From Cycas panzhihuaensis (Eukaryota > Cycadophyta): a DNA stretch of 64,000 bases. Both the position numbers and the translations under genes were made by a program. Under the pieces are notes generated by a model. It worked only from the letters and a program-made list of their open reading frames with translations. It ran no database searches and was not told the origin of the DNA. This document shows, piece by piece, positions 11,782 to 24,456 of the stretch (its first letter is position 1; each line of letters starts with the position of its first letter). Location of the stretch: assembly GCA_023213395.1 (NCBI GenBank), contig CM041465.1, positions 17,794,001 through 17,858,000 on the forward strand. The letters are read 5' to 3'.

Positions 11782-14700
11782 TATTTCCTAGCTACCGGGA
11801 ATGGGTTCTTGGCAAGTTAACTCAAGTAAGTATAGGTATGTTTCTAGCCTTTACCTTTGTTACTTCTATAGAAAGGTAAATAGAAGCATCATTTTACTGC
11901 ATGGTTGATTGTTATGTTTGAGCGATCACCTTACATCTGTTGCTTGATCATATTTCTTGATACTCTTTCAGCCTATGATGATCAATGGGACATGCATTCC
12001 TATGACACTCCACAACCCTCCTATGCACCTCCATGTTATCCTAAGCATCACTCAGCCTGTGTGATCTGTCACACCCACTTACCACATCGCAACCCTTAAC
12101 ACCCTGCTAAGTGTGATTAGTACATCTTTATTCTAGTTATCAGTTTCCTAGGAATCCCACCACTCTAATACCCCATATGGTTTAGGTCATCCTCTTTATA
12201 TGACTATCCCCAGCCATTTAGACAGAGGGTCAGCCCCTCTTAGGCCTAGGGTACCCTCTTTTAGGGCTCCCAGGCACCCATTTTTACCATATTTTTGCCT
12301 CTGTCACCACACCATGGTAAATGTCATAGTACCATGGTAAACTTCACGATACTGCAAAGTTTGCCATAGGGCGACTGTTACTTAATATTTTTTAAAATTA
12401 TTCGTGGCAAATTTCACTTTTTTTATGAAATTTCTATGTGGCTTCAACACCCATAGAGTCCTACCCTAACCCTAATCGTCTATTCTTCCTAGGGTTAGGT
12501 ATAAAGCCCAAAAGAACTTCATTTTCCACCTCTTCTTCTACCTCCTCTCCTCTCTTCTCCTTCTTTCACCAGAAATTTTCTGCAGGAATGCCTTGCAACA
12601 CTTGAGTTTCCTGTGGTCTAGCTTGAGATCCATCCCCTTCAGTTTAGATTTATAGTAACAAGCTCACCAACAAGGTTCTTCAAGCAAGGATTCACTCTAA
12701 GTTTCACCTCCATACCCTTTCAACAAGTTTCAGCAAGTTTGTTTCTAGGTTGCATCATTCTCCTAAGGATCCACCTATAAGCACCTTAGATATGTTATTT
12801 CCTACAATGTTTAGGGGTAGACATAACTCTAATGTAGTTCAGTAGGTATTATCTCATGTTTGCTCCATTTCTTTCCTTTAAACTTTCTTATAAGAGGTTA
12901 GATCATTAGGAATATCTCTCCTTTTTTCCATTTTCCAATGCATATAGGAGGCATTCCCTCTGTTCCTTTCCTTCTGCCCACATCATCTCCTTGCCCTCTC
13001 CTAGTTTCTCTGAGGAGGCTGTGGGGAGAGGATCCCAAAGAATGAGAGAAAGGAGCCAAGACAGGTTCTGTACCCAACTAGGCCTGCTCCTCAAGGGCAA
13101 CCCCCTTCTCCTCTTTCCTCTCTTCTACTCGTGCCTTTCTTGAGCTACGAGGGAGTCTCTAGGAATAGGCCATTGCTAGATATCATCATATCCAACCCCT
13201 TGTTATGCTATTTCTGGGCCTGAGTGCCTCTCTTGGGCAGATTTTCCAGCCCCAAATAGTGTCTCTTATCCACCTTGGGTCTTCGCTTGGCTAACGTTCC
13301 AATTTGTTGCACATAACAACACTTGCAACATAAACGATACATGTAAACTTCATGTTATTTGTCTCTCTTATTATTTATTGTTATTAGGCTATCCCAACCT
13401 ACTATTTCATGTGCATAGAGGCAGCGTGGAGGTGCACTTGTTAGAGGGTTAGCCATTCTGAGGCTAACCATCTGCATCCCTTATCTTGTGTTGTTGGCTT
13501 TGAGGAGATTTAGAGTCGTTCTTTAGTTGGAAGTTTGCTTTAGTTGAAGTGCTTTACCTTACAATATTTTTAGTATTTTATAGCTATATGTATACATATA
13601 TTTACTTGGCACTCTAGCAACCCCCGTGGAAAAGGGCAGAAAACCTTTGTGATTACAGGTTTATCACACCATTCGCGGAGAAGGACAAACTATAATAATT
13701 CAGGTATGTTTCTTCGCTTTCCTTTTCCTTGGTTATTTCAGCTTTTGTATAGTACCTTTTCCTTTGTCTTTCTTGCTTTCTCCCTTTTACTTTGGGGAAG
13801 GTAAGGAAACCCCTACACTACTTGTGTGTTGGGAGAGGGAAAATAAGAAGTGGGTGTGGTGCAAGATGGAAACTTCATTTTAGTAGCATCAATTCTCCAG
13901 GTACGTTGTCTCCCTCTTGTAGACCTTTTCTCTACTTCACTTTTAAGTTTGCACATTTGCATGAAAAGAACATAAAGGGAAAAGATAAAAGGGAACCAAC
14001 TTGTACCATTCACTTGCACTTTAAGAAAGAGCATTCGATAGGGTTAGATCTTGCACCATAAGAAAGAGCATTGCATACAACCCTCTAGGGTTTTCATAAT
14101 TGATGTGCATTTGCTGTGATAGATTGGTTTGTCTCTTTTTCTTTCCCCTTTCCCTTGTTTAAAGTGGAAAAGAGAGTGAGGATTTATATTAGAGAGAAAA
14201 TGAGAGAAAGTATATTTATTGTCTTTTATATATATATGCTTCATTATTTCTTGTTTGCATACATAATTGATTAGTCACTATTTCACTATTACACATAAGA
14301 GGTAAACTCCCTCACACATAGGGTGGTGGGAACTTCTTTCACCACCATTCTTTGTTCCTCTAATGCTCCCTTTAGGTGGGTTAGTTCAAGGAGGACTTGT
14401 CCCCTAAGACCTCCTCCTTTAACCCCATCATACCTACACTAACTTAATAACCTTGTCACTCCTTTCTTTGGGTTGGTCTCGTGCGGGAGGTGGTTACCCA
14501 ACATCACTCTTACAAACATGCACGTCTCGTCACTTACCTACATATATCCTATCCATATTCCTTCATCGAGGATCTACTTCCTAGTTGGGTCTTGCCCTTC
14601 CCTTTCGGCCATCCAAGGGTGGGAAGGCCCATATTTTGAGGTTACTTGAGAAACCAAGGATATCTCTCCCTTGCACTTCCCTCCAAAATCAAAGACTAAG

Positions 14701-14874
14701 TTACCTAGAGGATGTTGTGTGTTATTCATGGGTCCTGAACCTCCGTTCTGATGCACAGACACCCTGTGTGGGTGCTTTTTTTCACTTGTTGGATTGACCC
14801 CTTCACTCTGAAGCCCTCTGTTGATAGTCCTAGTCCTAACCAGGTGTAGTTACCATCCCATAGATGTGATTCCA
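11782..14874 (+). repeat. T1 5' LTR (3.1 kb)
   Basis: Starts TATTTCCTAGC (TG decayed to TA) after target site GAGAC and ends GATTCCA just before the primer site. It aligns along its length with 44659-47725. A TATA box lies 718 bp in, the same distance as in the partner LTR. A splice-donor-like CAGGTATGT lies at 13701. Short open frames inside are not supported as genes. Confidence 0.85.
12500..12505 (+). promoter_or_regulatory. TATA box of T1 5' LTR
   Basis: TATAAA in GGTATAAAGCCC, 718 bp from the LTR start, matching 45377-45382 in the partner LTR. Equivalent TATATAT sites are in T2 LTRs at 19848 and 38051. This implies a U3 of about 0.7 kb and an R-U5 over 2 kb. Confidence 0.6.
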
Positions 14875-14875
14875 T

Positions 14876-14895
14876 TGGTGACCATACTGGGGACC
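14876..14895 (+). promoter_or_regulatory. T1 primer binding site
   Basis: TGGTGACCATACTGGGGACC begins one base after the LTR end and starts with TGG, complementary to a tRNA 3' CCA. The same site is at 21968 (T2) and 56698 (T3). I did not assign the tRNA. Confidence 0.7.
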
Positions 14896-15037
14896 TGCCA
14901 GTAAGGGAATTAGTCTTTCTCTCTTTCCTATCAGTGCTACTACCTCTTGGTAGGTTTCCCTTTTGATCTTGTTGGGTAGCCCCCAATGTGTACATTAACT
15001 TGTTTCTCTTTTCTTCTGACACATAGGTAGGACTTAT

Positions 15038-17450
15038 ATGCGATGATTCTTATATCACTTACGAGGCCTAACTATGTTATTAGAAGAGTCGTCATATCAT
15101 TCTCTTCCCACATTGGATCCTGATCCGATCATGGAAGGATCTCTTTCAAATTGGACATACCACGCTTATGTGTCTGATTCCCTTGAGCCACCTACTTCCT
15201 TCTGAGGGTCCACTGAAGGAAGCAAAGATCCCATCTATTATCTGGATGACTAGCAACACCCTTAATCTCACCATTCCTCTACTCATAGAGTAGAGCCTTC
15301 ATCTCCTTTAGAGTTTCACCACCACCATGGTGATTCTCATAAGGATTGTCCCACAGGGTCTGCTTCGTATGAGGCTCCTTATACCTCTTACGATTAGGTA
15401 GATACCCCTCCTGCCAATGTAGTAGAAGCCTTAACCAATGTTTCTAAGCCACCTATGTCCAACCACACCCTAAGTGGTTTGAGAATGTCTTGCAAAGCAT
15501 TGTGCTCCCTTCTTCTATGTATCCATCACCTCACTCATCTCATCCAACTCCCTTATCCATGATGAGCCTGCCTCTTACCTCTTTCTCTTCTCCCCATGGT
15601 GTATGTTCCTTGGGGACTACTCAGGGCATGTCTTCTTCTCAACTCAGGTTGAGCATGCCCTTGTCTAGCCAAATGACTAGTACTCCTCCTACCATCATTT
15701 ACCCGCCACCTACTAGACTTAGAGGACTTACATGTTTGCCTACTTCTAGTCATGTGGGGTCTATCTCTACACACTCCCAATACCAACCTAGGGACCTTTC
15801 TCTCTACATACCTCCTAGTTACACTACTCAACCATGGGGGCATGGTAAAGGGAACTCCCTACCTGCTTATGGGGTGGATCCTTTGCATCCTTATGGGGTT
15901 ACGCCACCCACGGGTGGCCCATGTGGGCAGAATCTAGTCCCTCACCCCTCCTTCCTGCCATCCTATATGGCACCTCACATTGCATGTTTGCAAGGAGGGC
16001 TAACCCCTTCTCAAGGTATTTTTCCTCAAGCTCCTTCTCAACAAGGAGCATCCCCTATAGGAGGGATGGGTCCATCGCACTTATCTGCTCCCATGCAGGT
16101 TTCTTCAAATATGGGATTCATGCCTACTCACTAAGTGGTGGGAGGATAACATCCCCTTTCAAACCAAACCCTCCAAGGAGGATCTGGGCAAACCTACCCG
16201 TCAGCATTTTTAGCTTCCGTTGACCCAATGGTCTAGTCAAGGGAACATCCCTTTAAGGACTATCAGTCAACCCCCTTATCTGTTGAGGCATTAAGAACTA
16301 GTTGACCACCTCACCCTTCTAAAGTCCCCAAATTCAATGGGACTTCATCACAAGACCCAGCGAAGCATGCCCGTAGTTTCTCCATGTCATGCATTGACTA
16401 TTGGGCCTACGACCACATTCTCATAAAACTATTTCCACGATCTCTTGAAGGCAATGCCCTTAAATAGTTTTATCGACTACCTGCACACTTTATTTTTTCA
16501 TTCCAGCAGCTCGTGGATGAGTTCGTCAACTACTTTGACATAGCTCGTCCATTTGAGAGTGGGATGAAATCCCTTTTGTCTCTTAAACAAGGTCACGATG
16601 AAATGAATCATGACTTTTTGAGACGTTTCCATGACCTTCTTCATTCCACCAAGGTGAATTTTCCTAGGGAATTGAAGAGGGACCTTTTTATCAATGGCCT
16701 TCATCTAGAAGTCCACGTAGAAGTCCTCAAAATAGGGGCAATTACATGCAACTCTACCATAGCGAAGTGCTTGGCACTCGAGGCTATTAAGATCCAGACT
16801 AGACTCAAGAAGCCTCTAAAGTCCTCACAATAATATGAGGCACCCCCACCACCACGAGAGACCAAAACTCAACAACCTACTAGGTCTTCTTCTCATTCTA
16901 CTAAGAAGACCCTAGATCCTCTCGCTTCAGCTATATGTTCATTTGAACATACTATGAAGGAGCTTAAGCTCCAAGCTCCTTCATATCCCATATTTAACAA
17001 GCCAGTCCACCAGGCTTCCCAAGCTGCTCCTTCTAAGGGTGGTAACACCTAGTCCTCTCAAGCGAGGAAACCTGACTCCTCCCTTGAGAAGAAGTGGTGC
17101 TGCATCCATGGGGAGTGCTTCCACGATGATTCACGGTGTTGAGCCCAGCATCCTAGGGCTACCCTATAACATAACTCTTCCCCCAAACAGTCATCTAGGC
17201 CCAACCTAGACCAACCTATCTATAAAGATCCCTTCCCTAAACATGGGGAACATGATCGCAACCCTTAGCAAGTAAACAACCAGAACCGAGGACGATCCCC
17301 AAACCCTCGCCCTTCACAAGCTAAAGGGGAGGGTGCGAGGAATTCATCATCTTCCTCAAGATCCCTTAACCATTATACTCCATCACCTTTGTGATCCTAA
17401 AATAAGGAAAATAAGGTCATTTAGATGCTTGAGACTACTCCATTATATAC
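15038..17450 (+). pseudogene. T1 gag (degenerate)
   Basis: Structural protein of the virus-like particle. The start ATG at 15038 was chosen because ATG followed by a CGA-type codon, then a Leu-Leu-Glu segment, recurs at 22131 (T2) and 56870 (T3). The N-terminal 450 residues are Pro/Ser/His-rich and low-complexity. The conserved Gag core lies at 16320-16830 (YWAYDHILIKLFPRSLEG, FVNYFDIARPFESGMKSL, LPRELKRDLF-like). A Ser/Lys-rich tail follows, then an unusual finger at about 17095-17145 (WCCIHGECFHDDSRC). There are several stops and at least one frameshift near 15440. Confidence 0.8.
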
Positions 17451-17529
17451 TCTTACCTGGTCTCAAGTAGTCAAAGAGGCGAACGAAACCTCTTCATCCA
17501 CACCTCATCTTGATCCTCTCCTAGAGGTC

Positions 17530-18560
17530 CCTCCTCTAGAAGTCCCTACACTTCCCAAGATTGTTCCTGTATGCCCTGGCCGTTACAATTTTTGAAGGGC
17601 ACTTCTCTAAGCTACTATGAAGGGAAAGCCCTTTTCTATCATTGATGAGCTCCACACCATCGCCATGGGGATGCCCTTGATGGATGTCTTGAGAAGCTGT
17701 CATGAGCAACATGCTCTTCTTCTTGAAGCTCTTTACCAGTAAGATGATTTTGTCCATACAGTAGGCACCACCTTCCATGGACCACCTATCATCTTGTTTG
17801 ATCCTCATGATCTCCCATCTCCTAGTGAATGGGAGAAGCTTTTGCATTATCCATTCATCATTACTATTAATACTCCTGATTTTATCATAAAGAGGACCAT
17901 CATAGATAATGGCTTCTCGATTAATGCTATGCCTGTGCATATGCTCAAGGAGCTGGACTGAGAAGTCCCCCTTAGGGATAGTCTCCCTTTCCCTCACCTC
18001 AGGAGGGAAGACCATTTTTGTCGAAGTTGTTGTACTCGATATCGATGTGGAGTACAACCTCTTGTTGGGCTAACCATGGCTTGAATAAATAGGAGTAATC
18101 TGCTACTTGCATTAGGGGCAACTTAAATTTATCCATGAAGGATGAGTTAAGGTTGTCGCCTATGAGCCTATGCCATCTCACACTTCTCGTCCAACCTACT
18201 AAGTTGTCTTTGATGATGAAGATAGCGATCCTAAGGAGGCTATCCCTTCTGTGGGGCCTTTATTTTAGTAGACCGACCTTCATCAGTTGGAGCCTATGCC
18301 TTATCATAAGCAAGACCTAGTCAGGTTTGCCCCTTATTGGTGTAGGTAATTATAGTTACTTAGCTGTCATGGGTGATTCTGAGTCAAATAGTGAGGGTTA
18401 TGAGCCCCCTCCTCGGAATGTCACCTTGGTTTCACGTGCACCTAGGGAGATATCCTAATCAGATATTCTTACTACTTTTCATTCTACTTTAGCTTGAGAG
18501 CCACTGGTTGTGAACCAGCCACTTCTTTCACCTTCTCACCCTCCCCAGGTGACTTCACAT
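17530..18560 (+). pseudogene. T1 protease fragment
   Basis: Retropepsin-like domain; an active copy would cleave the Gag-Pol precursor. The catalytic loop near 17905 reads IIDNGFSINAM, against VVDNGSS in T2 and T3, so Ser is replaced by Phe. The flap is missing because the frame jumps from the LKELD segment straight to the later part, with a frameshift. A Ser-rich linker follows to about 18560, where similarity to T2 and T3 ends. Not functional. Confidence 0.7.
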
Positions 18561-19171
18561 TGGTGTCTACATTGATGAGCCAATCGTAGAGGTGCTTCTT
18601 CTTCACACTTTAGATCCTCACCCAAGACCAGAGCCACTCCTACTTAGATGCAATCTTGCCATGTGATCCATTGCGTGTCAGGTCTACTGCACTCATCAGG
18701 TGCTAACCAAAATCATTTTTCCTATAGGCCTAGCCACATAGGGCCTACCTTTCGTCACCTATCTCTAATTCTACATATGACTACCCCTACCCTTGTGTGG
18801 GCCAAGCACACTTCTTTCTCTCCTTGCACTCTGAAATAAGCCTAAACTACCACCCTAGGTGAATCCCCATTCCCCCTAGTCACAGGTGGAATGGCGACTT
18901 AGGGTGGTCTTCTTGCTTCTTTTGGGTTCCTCCCGCAGAACCCCTTGTCCTCCTTTCTCTAGGGGCCCCGTCTTCCTAATTGGGTGTGTTGTCCATGTCG
19001 CTCCTAAGCCTAGAAATATTCCCCAACTAGGATGGCATGTTGGAGTGTTGTCACTCCCTTCCCACTAGCACTTCCTTTGCATATCCTGCTATGCTCCTAT
19101 GTGGACATGCATGTCACCCTATCTCCTAGCCTCACATATGTCTATTGTTACTGCTCATGGTTATCATGTGT
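18561..19171 (+). other. T1 deletion joint and post-pol spacer
   Basis: T2 and T3 have about 5 kb of RT, RNase H and integrase after protease. Here only about 270 bp of unrelated sequence intervenes before the spacer that follows integrase elsewhere (GAGCCTAAACTACC-like, 18837). The spacer then matches 28845-29064 and 63572-63890 up to the T2 insertion at 19176. Confidence 0.7.
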
Positions 19172-19176
19172 GCACC

Positions 19177-21966
19177 TATTTCTTAGCTATTAGGAATGGG
19201 TATAGACAGGTCGACTTAGGTAAGCGCAGGTATACTTCTTTATTTTTGCCTTTACTATTTCTTTAGAAAGATAGATGGAAGCATCGCCTCATGGCATGAT
19301 TGACTGTCACATTCAAGTGATCACTTTGCATCCATTGCTTAATCATGCTGCTTGTTATATTTTCAGCCTATGACGACTGGTGGAACCTACCTCTCCACGA
19401 GACAGGCTTCCCCATGGCTCTCTATGACCCTCTATGCCACCTCCACGTCACCGCAAGCCTCACTTAACTTGTCTGATCCGCTCACACCTTGATCTTGTAT
19501 CCCTTTCATAGCATTTCTGGGAATCCTAACTCCTTATGTCTCATTTGGTCTAGCCCATATGTCACCCAGACTATCCCTAGCCACCTGGACAGGAGGACCA
19601 GCCCCTCCTAGGCCTATCACATCTCTATTTAGGGCTCCCAGAACCCTGGCCATTGCTATTTTAGCATTCTGGTCTTGCACAACTGTAAACTAAGTAGTAC
19701 CGTGAAGTTTACCATGGTGCAACTGTTGCACTTTACATTTTTTTATTGGCCATAGTAATTCTCACTTTTTTCATGGAACTAGCACATGGATAAGTTACCA
19801 ACTCATCCCTACCCGAACCCTAATCTCTTGATTAGGGTTAGGATGGGTATATATCCTAAAAAGTTCCTCATTTCACATCTCTTAGCTCTCCAACAACACT
19901 TTCTATTACTGTAATTCTTCTCTCTTCCTCCTCTCTTTCACAGGTATGCCTGCAAGGCTGGTACTTTCTATCGTTCCATCCCAAGATTCACCTGTAATAA
20001 CTCTGTCACATGGTAGGAAACTCTCCACTAAGTATTTCCAAGTGAGATCTCCATGTTTCTCCTTCAATTTTGCCCAGTAAGTGTCTTCTACAGCTCCACT
20101 TTGGGAAGTACCCTGCAAACCTTATAGGACCTGCCCTCTTCCACTGTTTGTAAGGGTAGGTCTACCCATAACATAGCCTAGCAAGTACCCCTTACCTTGG
20201 TTTTATGTTTCAGCACATCTTTACTCCATTAGAACTTGTTTAAAAGTATACTTTCTTCTCTCTTTTGTCTTCTTATTGTAAAAGGGACTGCTCTTTCTTG
20301 TGTTTGGCTTCAATACCTCAATCTTCCTCCCATTCTCTGCTAATTTCTCTCAAGAAAGTTATGGGAGAGGGTCCATAAGGACTGAGTGAAGGGAGTAAGG
20401 TAGGATCCATCCCATTTAGACCTACTCCCTAAGGGCAAACCCCTTCCCATCCTTCCTCTCTTACACTCGTGCTTTCCTTGAGTAAACTAAGAGTTGGTGA
20501 GACCCAAGCTTACGCTAGATATTAGCGTATGTAGCCCTTGTTGTGCTAGTTCTAGGCATGCATGCTCTCCTTTTGGGCCCTCTTTAAGCCCCTAACATTA
20601 TCCAGCATCCATTCCGTTACCCATAGCGACTCCGCTACTTAGGCATCTCTTCCACATCCTACAACATTCATTCCCATGCTTGTTTGTTGCTCATAGGCTG
20701 TCATATAACCATCATCCTTTTACATTCTGAGGCTACATAGAGGTCCACTTGTGGGGGGGGGGGGGGGAGGGGTTTGCCATCCTAAGGCTAACCTTCTTTT
20801 CTTACTTGGTATGTATTATTTTTCTTTTGAGGAGAGCGAAATTGATTTTAGTAGTAGTTTCACTAACTTAAAATACAAAATTTTAGCATTTATATTATAT
20901 CATTACCTATGTAGTATCTTACATATTGACATCCCCTTCTTGGAAGGGAAAACCTTTCTAATCGTAGGTTTGTAGCAACATTTGTGAAGACAAAGGATGC
21001 ATGACTCCAGGTAAGTCTTCACCCTTCTTTCCTCTTTCGTCTTTTTTTGCTCCTTGTATGTTTTTAGTTTTCCTTACTTTTCCACTTCATTTTATCCTTT
21101 GTACGGGGAAGGTGAGTAAGACCCTACTACACTCTCACTCCAACTATGGTTACACATCAACTAAGGATGAGAGGGCATACATTGCATGCAAGTGAGGTTC
21201 TCTGTCAATCGCTTCACTTCTCAAGTACGCATCATCTCTCTCCTTCCACCTCCTTCTTTTGGTGCTCTTATTATACATCTATTGTATTTGTATAATAAGT
21301 CACACAAAGATTAAAAGGGGTAATAAACCAATTACTTGCATTCACCTTGTATATGCATGCTGCATGTTTGCTTCTATAGGAAAAGGGACATAATAGGGAT
21401 TGCACCTTCCCCCTTTCTCCTACCTAAACTGAAAGCACCTGTTAAGCATGCATGCTTGAGTACACACAAAATGCTTATTTCCCTTTCTTTTCTTTGTCTT
21501 TTGTCATTAAAAAGGAAGAGAGAAAGAGGTAGCATAGCTCTTAGTCACCCTTTTTCCATTCCTTTCTTTGGTTAGATTTGCCTTAGGATAATTAGCCTAA
21601 AGGAAGCCTATCTGCACTTGTCTTATGCCCTCTGCTTATTGTACCCTGTCTTATGTTCCTTCGCCATAGGAACCCCTCCTTCGTGGGTCTCTCCTCCTCC
21701 TTTCTAGCCATCCAAGGGTGGGAGGACCTTACCCTTTGGGACTATCTGAGATACCCCTGTGTATATCTTGCCCCTTGGAACTGAAAGCAAAAGTTACTCT
21801 AAGGAAGTTAGGTACCATTTGCAAGTCCCGAACTTGCGCTCAGGTGCACGGACACCCTGTGTGGTGTTCTCTTATGCTTATAGGATTCAACCCATACCCC
21901 CGCAATTGGATGTTGACTCCCTCAACCCCTACTAAGTGTAGTGACCATCCTGTAGATGCGATTCCA
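19177..21966 (+). repeat. T2 5' LTR (2.8 kb)
   Basis: Starts TATTTCTTAGC and ends GATTCCA... by comparison with 37361-40208. It contains TATATAT at 19848-19854, a run of 15 G at 20753-20767, and a strong splice-donor match CAGGTAAGT at about 21008-21016 that is also present in the partner LTR at 39238. Confidence 0.85.
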
Positions 21967-21967
21967 C

Positions 21968-21987
21968 TAGCGACCATACTGGGGACC
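21968..21987 (+). promoter_or_regulatory. T2 primer binding site
   Basis: TAGCGACCATACTGGGGACC, the same site as in T1 and T3 with the first G decayed to A, one base after the LTR end. Confidence 0.7.
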
Positions 21988-22130
21988 TGCCAGTAAGGGA
22001 GCTAGTCTCTATCTCTTACTGTTGGTGCTACTACCTCTTAGTAGCTTTCTCCTTTTGTCTTTCTTATTAGGCAGCCCCTGATGTGTACCTTGCATTCCTC
22101 TTTCTCTTCTAACATAGTGGTGAGTTTTTT

Positions 22131-24455
22131 ATGCGACGCTTCTCACGTCACCTATGAGGTTTGCTCCCATTGTTAGAAGATCCCACATACCACCTCCTTC
22201 TATTATCAGATTCTGATTCGACAATAACAGAATTTTCTTCAGATTGGGCATACCATGCCTTTGCTTCCAAAGCACATGAGTTTCCCACATCTTTCCCAGG
22301 GTTTGCCCAGGAGGGTGATGATCCTATCTACTATCTAGGTGATCAGCAACACCCACTTGATGTCCATCCCTCTACTCATGGAGCAGAGGGTTTGTCTTCT
22401 CTTCAGATTCATCACCTAGGTGGTGATTCTTACGAGGAGCGTCCTAAGGGGTCCACTTCATTTGAAGTCCCATCCACCTCTTACAATCAGGTGGATACCC
22501 CTCCCATCAATGTGGTTGAAGCCCTTAATGAGTGCTTTCATGCTATTCACCTTCAACCATGTCCTAGGTGGTTTAAAGATGGCTTGTGTGGTGGGGCACC
22601 TTCCTCATCCGCGCCTGCCCCACCATCTTCATCCATGTCTACACCTCCTACAATAAGTAACCTATTTATACCAATGCATCTGTCCCATCCTATTCTAACA
22701 TCCTCTTTAAGGATGTCCATTGTGCTTCCTACTTTACTTCGTCATCCCAACTCTTCTGGGACCTCTCGCGGTGTGGCTTTCTCCCATCTTGGGGTTAGCA
22801 TGCCTCTCCCTAGCCAAGCAAATACGCCACCTCTAAATGTGGCACACACATTTCTCGTTAGGCCTAAGGGTCCTATTTATGCCTCTACCTCTAGTCATGT
22901 GGAACTTATTTTCACATTGCCTAGACTCAGTCTAGTGGTCCTTCTCTTTACATACCCCCAGGTTATACATCTAGCCCTGGGGGCATGGTAAAGGGAACCA
23001 CATTCCTGTTTATAGTGTGGACCCTTTACATCTATATGGGGTTGTGCCACCCACAGATGGCCCATATGGACAGAACCTGGTCCCTCACCCCTCATTTCCA
23101 CCATCTTGCACAGCTCCTTACATCGCACCTTCACAAGGAAGCCTAACTCCTTTTCAAGGTGCTTGTCCTCAAGTCCCTTTTCAATAAGGGATGTTTCCTC
23201 AAGGAGGGATGAGCCCTCCACCCCTATATGTTCCTTATTCATTGCCTTCTTTATCTTTTTCCGATCCTATGATCCAGGCAAGGGAATGTCCCTTTATGGA
23301 TTATAGATTGACACCCTTATCTATTAAGGTGCTAAGGACCAACTTACCGCCTCATCCCCTCGAAGTTCCCAAGTTCAATAGAACTTCGTTGCAGGATCTA
23401 GTAGAGCATGTCTATAGTTTCTTTATGGCATGCATAGACTACTGGGCCTACGATCACATATTAATGAAACTATTTCCATTATCTCTTCAAGACGATGCCC
23501 TCAAATGGTTCTATCCCCTACGTGCTCATTCTATCTTCTCATTCTAGTAACTCGTGGATGAGTTCATCAACTATTTTGATGTGGCTCGTCCATTTGAGAG
23601 TGGAATGAAATCTCTCCTCTCACTTAAACAAAGTCACAATGAGATGAATCGTGACTTTGTGCGGTGATTCCATGACCTCCTCCATTCCACCAAGGCTACT
23701 TTGCCTGAGGAATTGAAGAGGGATATCTTTGTCAATGCACTATGCCCTGAAGTCCATGTGGAAGTCCTTAAGATGGGGGCAACCACATGTGATTCTACCA
23801 TTGTGAAGTGCTTGGCACTTGAAGCTATTGAGATCCAGGCTGGACTCAAGAAGCCCTTAAAGTCCTCACAGTGACGTAAGGCACCCCCGCTAACCAAAGA
23901 AACTAAACCTCAATAATCCACTAGGTCTTCTTCCCACTCAACCGAGAAGACCTTAGACCCACTTATCGCTTCCATACATTCATTTGAACGTACGATGAAG
24001 GAACTTAAACTTCAAGCTCCTTCATCATATTCATCCAACAAACCAATCCAACAAGCTTCCCAAGCCACTTCTTCCAAGAGCGGTAATACCCAGTCCTCTC
24101 AAGCAAGGAAATTTGATTCCTCGCTTGAGAAGAAGTGGTGCTCTGTTCATGGAGAATGCTTCCATGATAATTCACGTTGCCAGGTTCAACATCTTAGGGA
24201 TGCCTCGCAACATGACTCATCTCCCAAATGGACCTCAAGACCCAACCTTGACCAACCTGTCCGTAGAGATCCATTCCTCAAGCATGGGGAGCATGATCGC
24301 AACTCTCAACCAAAGAACAACAGGAACTGGGGAAGATCTTCGAATCGATGCCGTTCACACGGTAAAGGGAAGGGTGCGTAGGGTTCATCTTCTTCCTCGC
24401 GTACCCTAGACCATTGTACCCCTTTACCTTCACGGTCCTGAAATAAGGGAAAGAA
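22131..24455 (+). pseudogene. T2 gag
   Basis: ATG at 22131 (MRRFSRHL, then a stop where a CGA would give Arg) starts a frame continued at 22161-22991. The N-terminal region holds SSDWAYHAF and INVVEALNECFHA followed by Pro/Ser-rich low-complexity sequence. The Gag core is 23340-23880 (ACIDYWAYDHILMKLFP, FINYFDVARPFESGMKSL, EELKRDIFVNAL). The finger at about 24137-24185 reads WCSVHGECFHDNSRC, a Cys-His-His-Cys pattern rather than CX2CX4HX4C. Stops at 23546, 23665 and 23872 are Gln or Arg codons hit by C-to-T changes. The product would form particles but cannot be made intact. Confidence 0.85.
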
Positions 24456-24456
24456 G

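Noticed and set aside
14219-14236. TA microsatellite in T1 LTR (and at 47104)
   Set aside because: Short and shared by both LTRs; ordinary sequence.
13792-15022. Several open frames of 60-100 codons inside the Tat LTRs
   Set aside because: Not conserved in frame between LTR copies; no domain; expected by chance in less AT-rich repeats.
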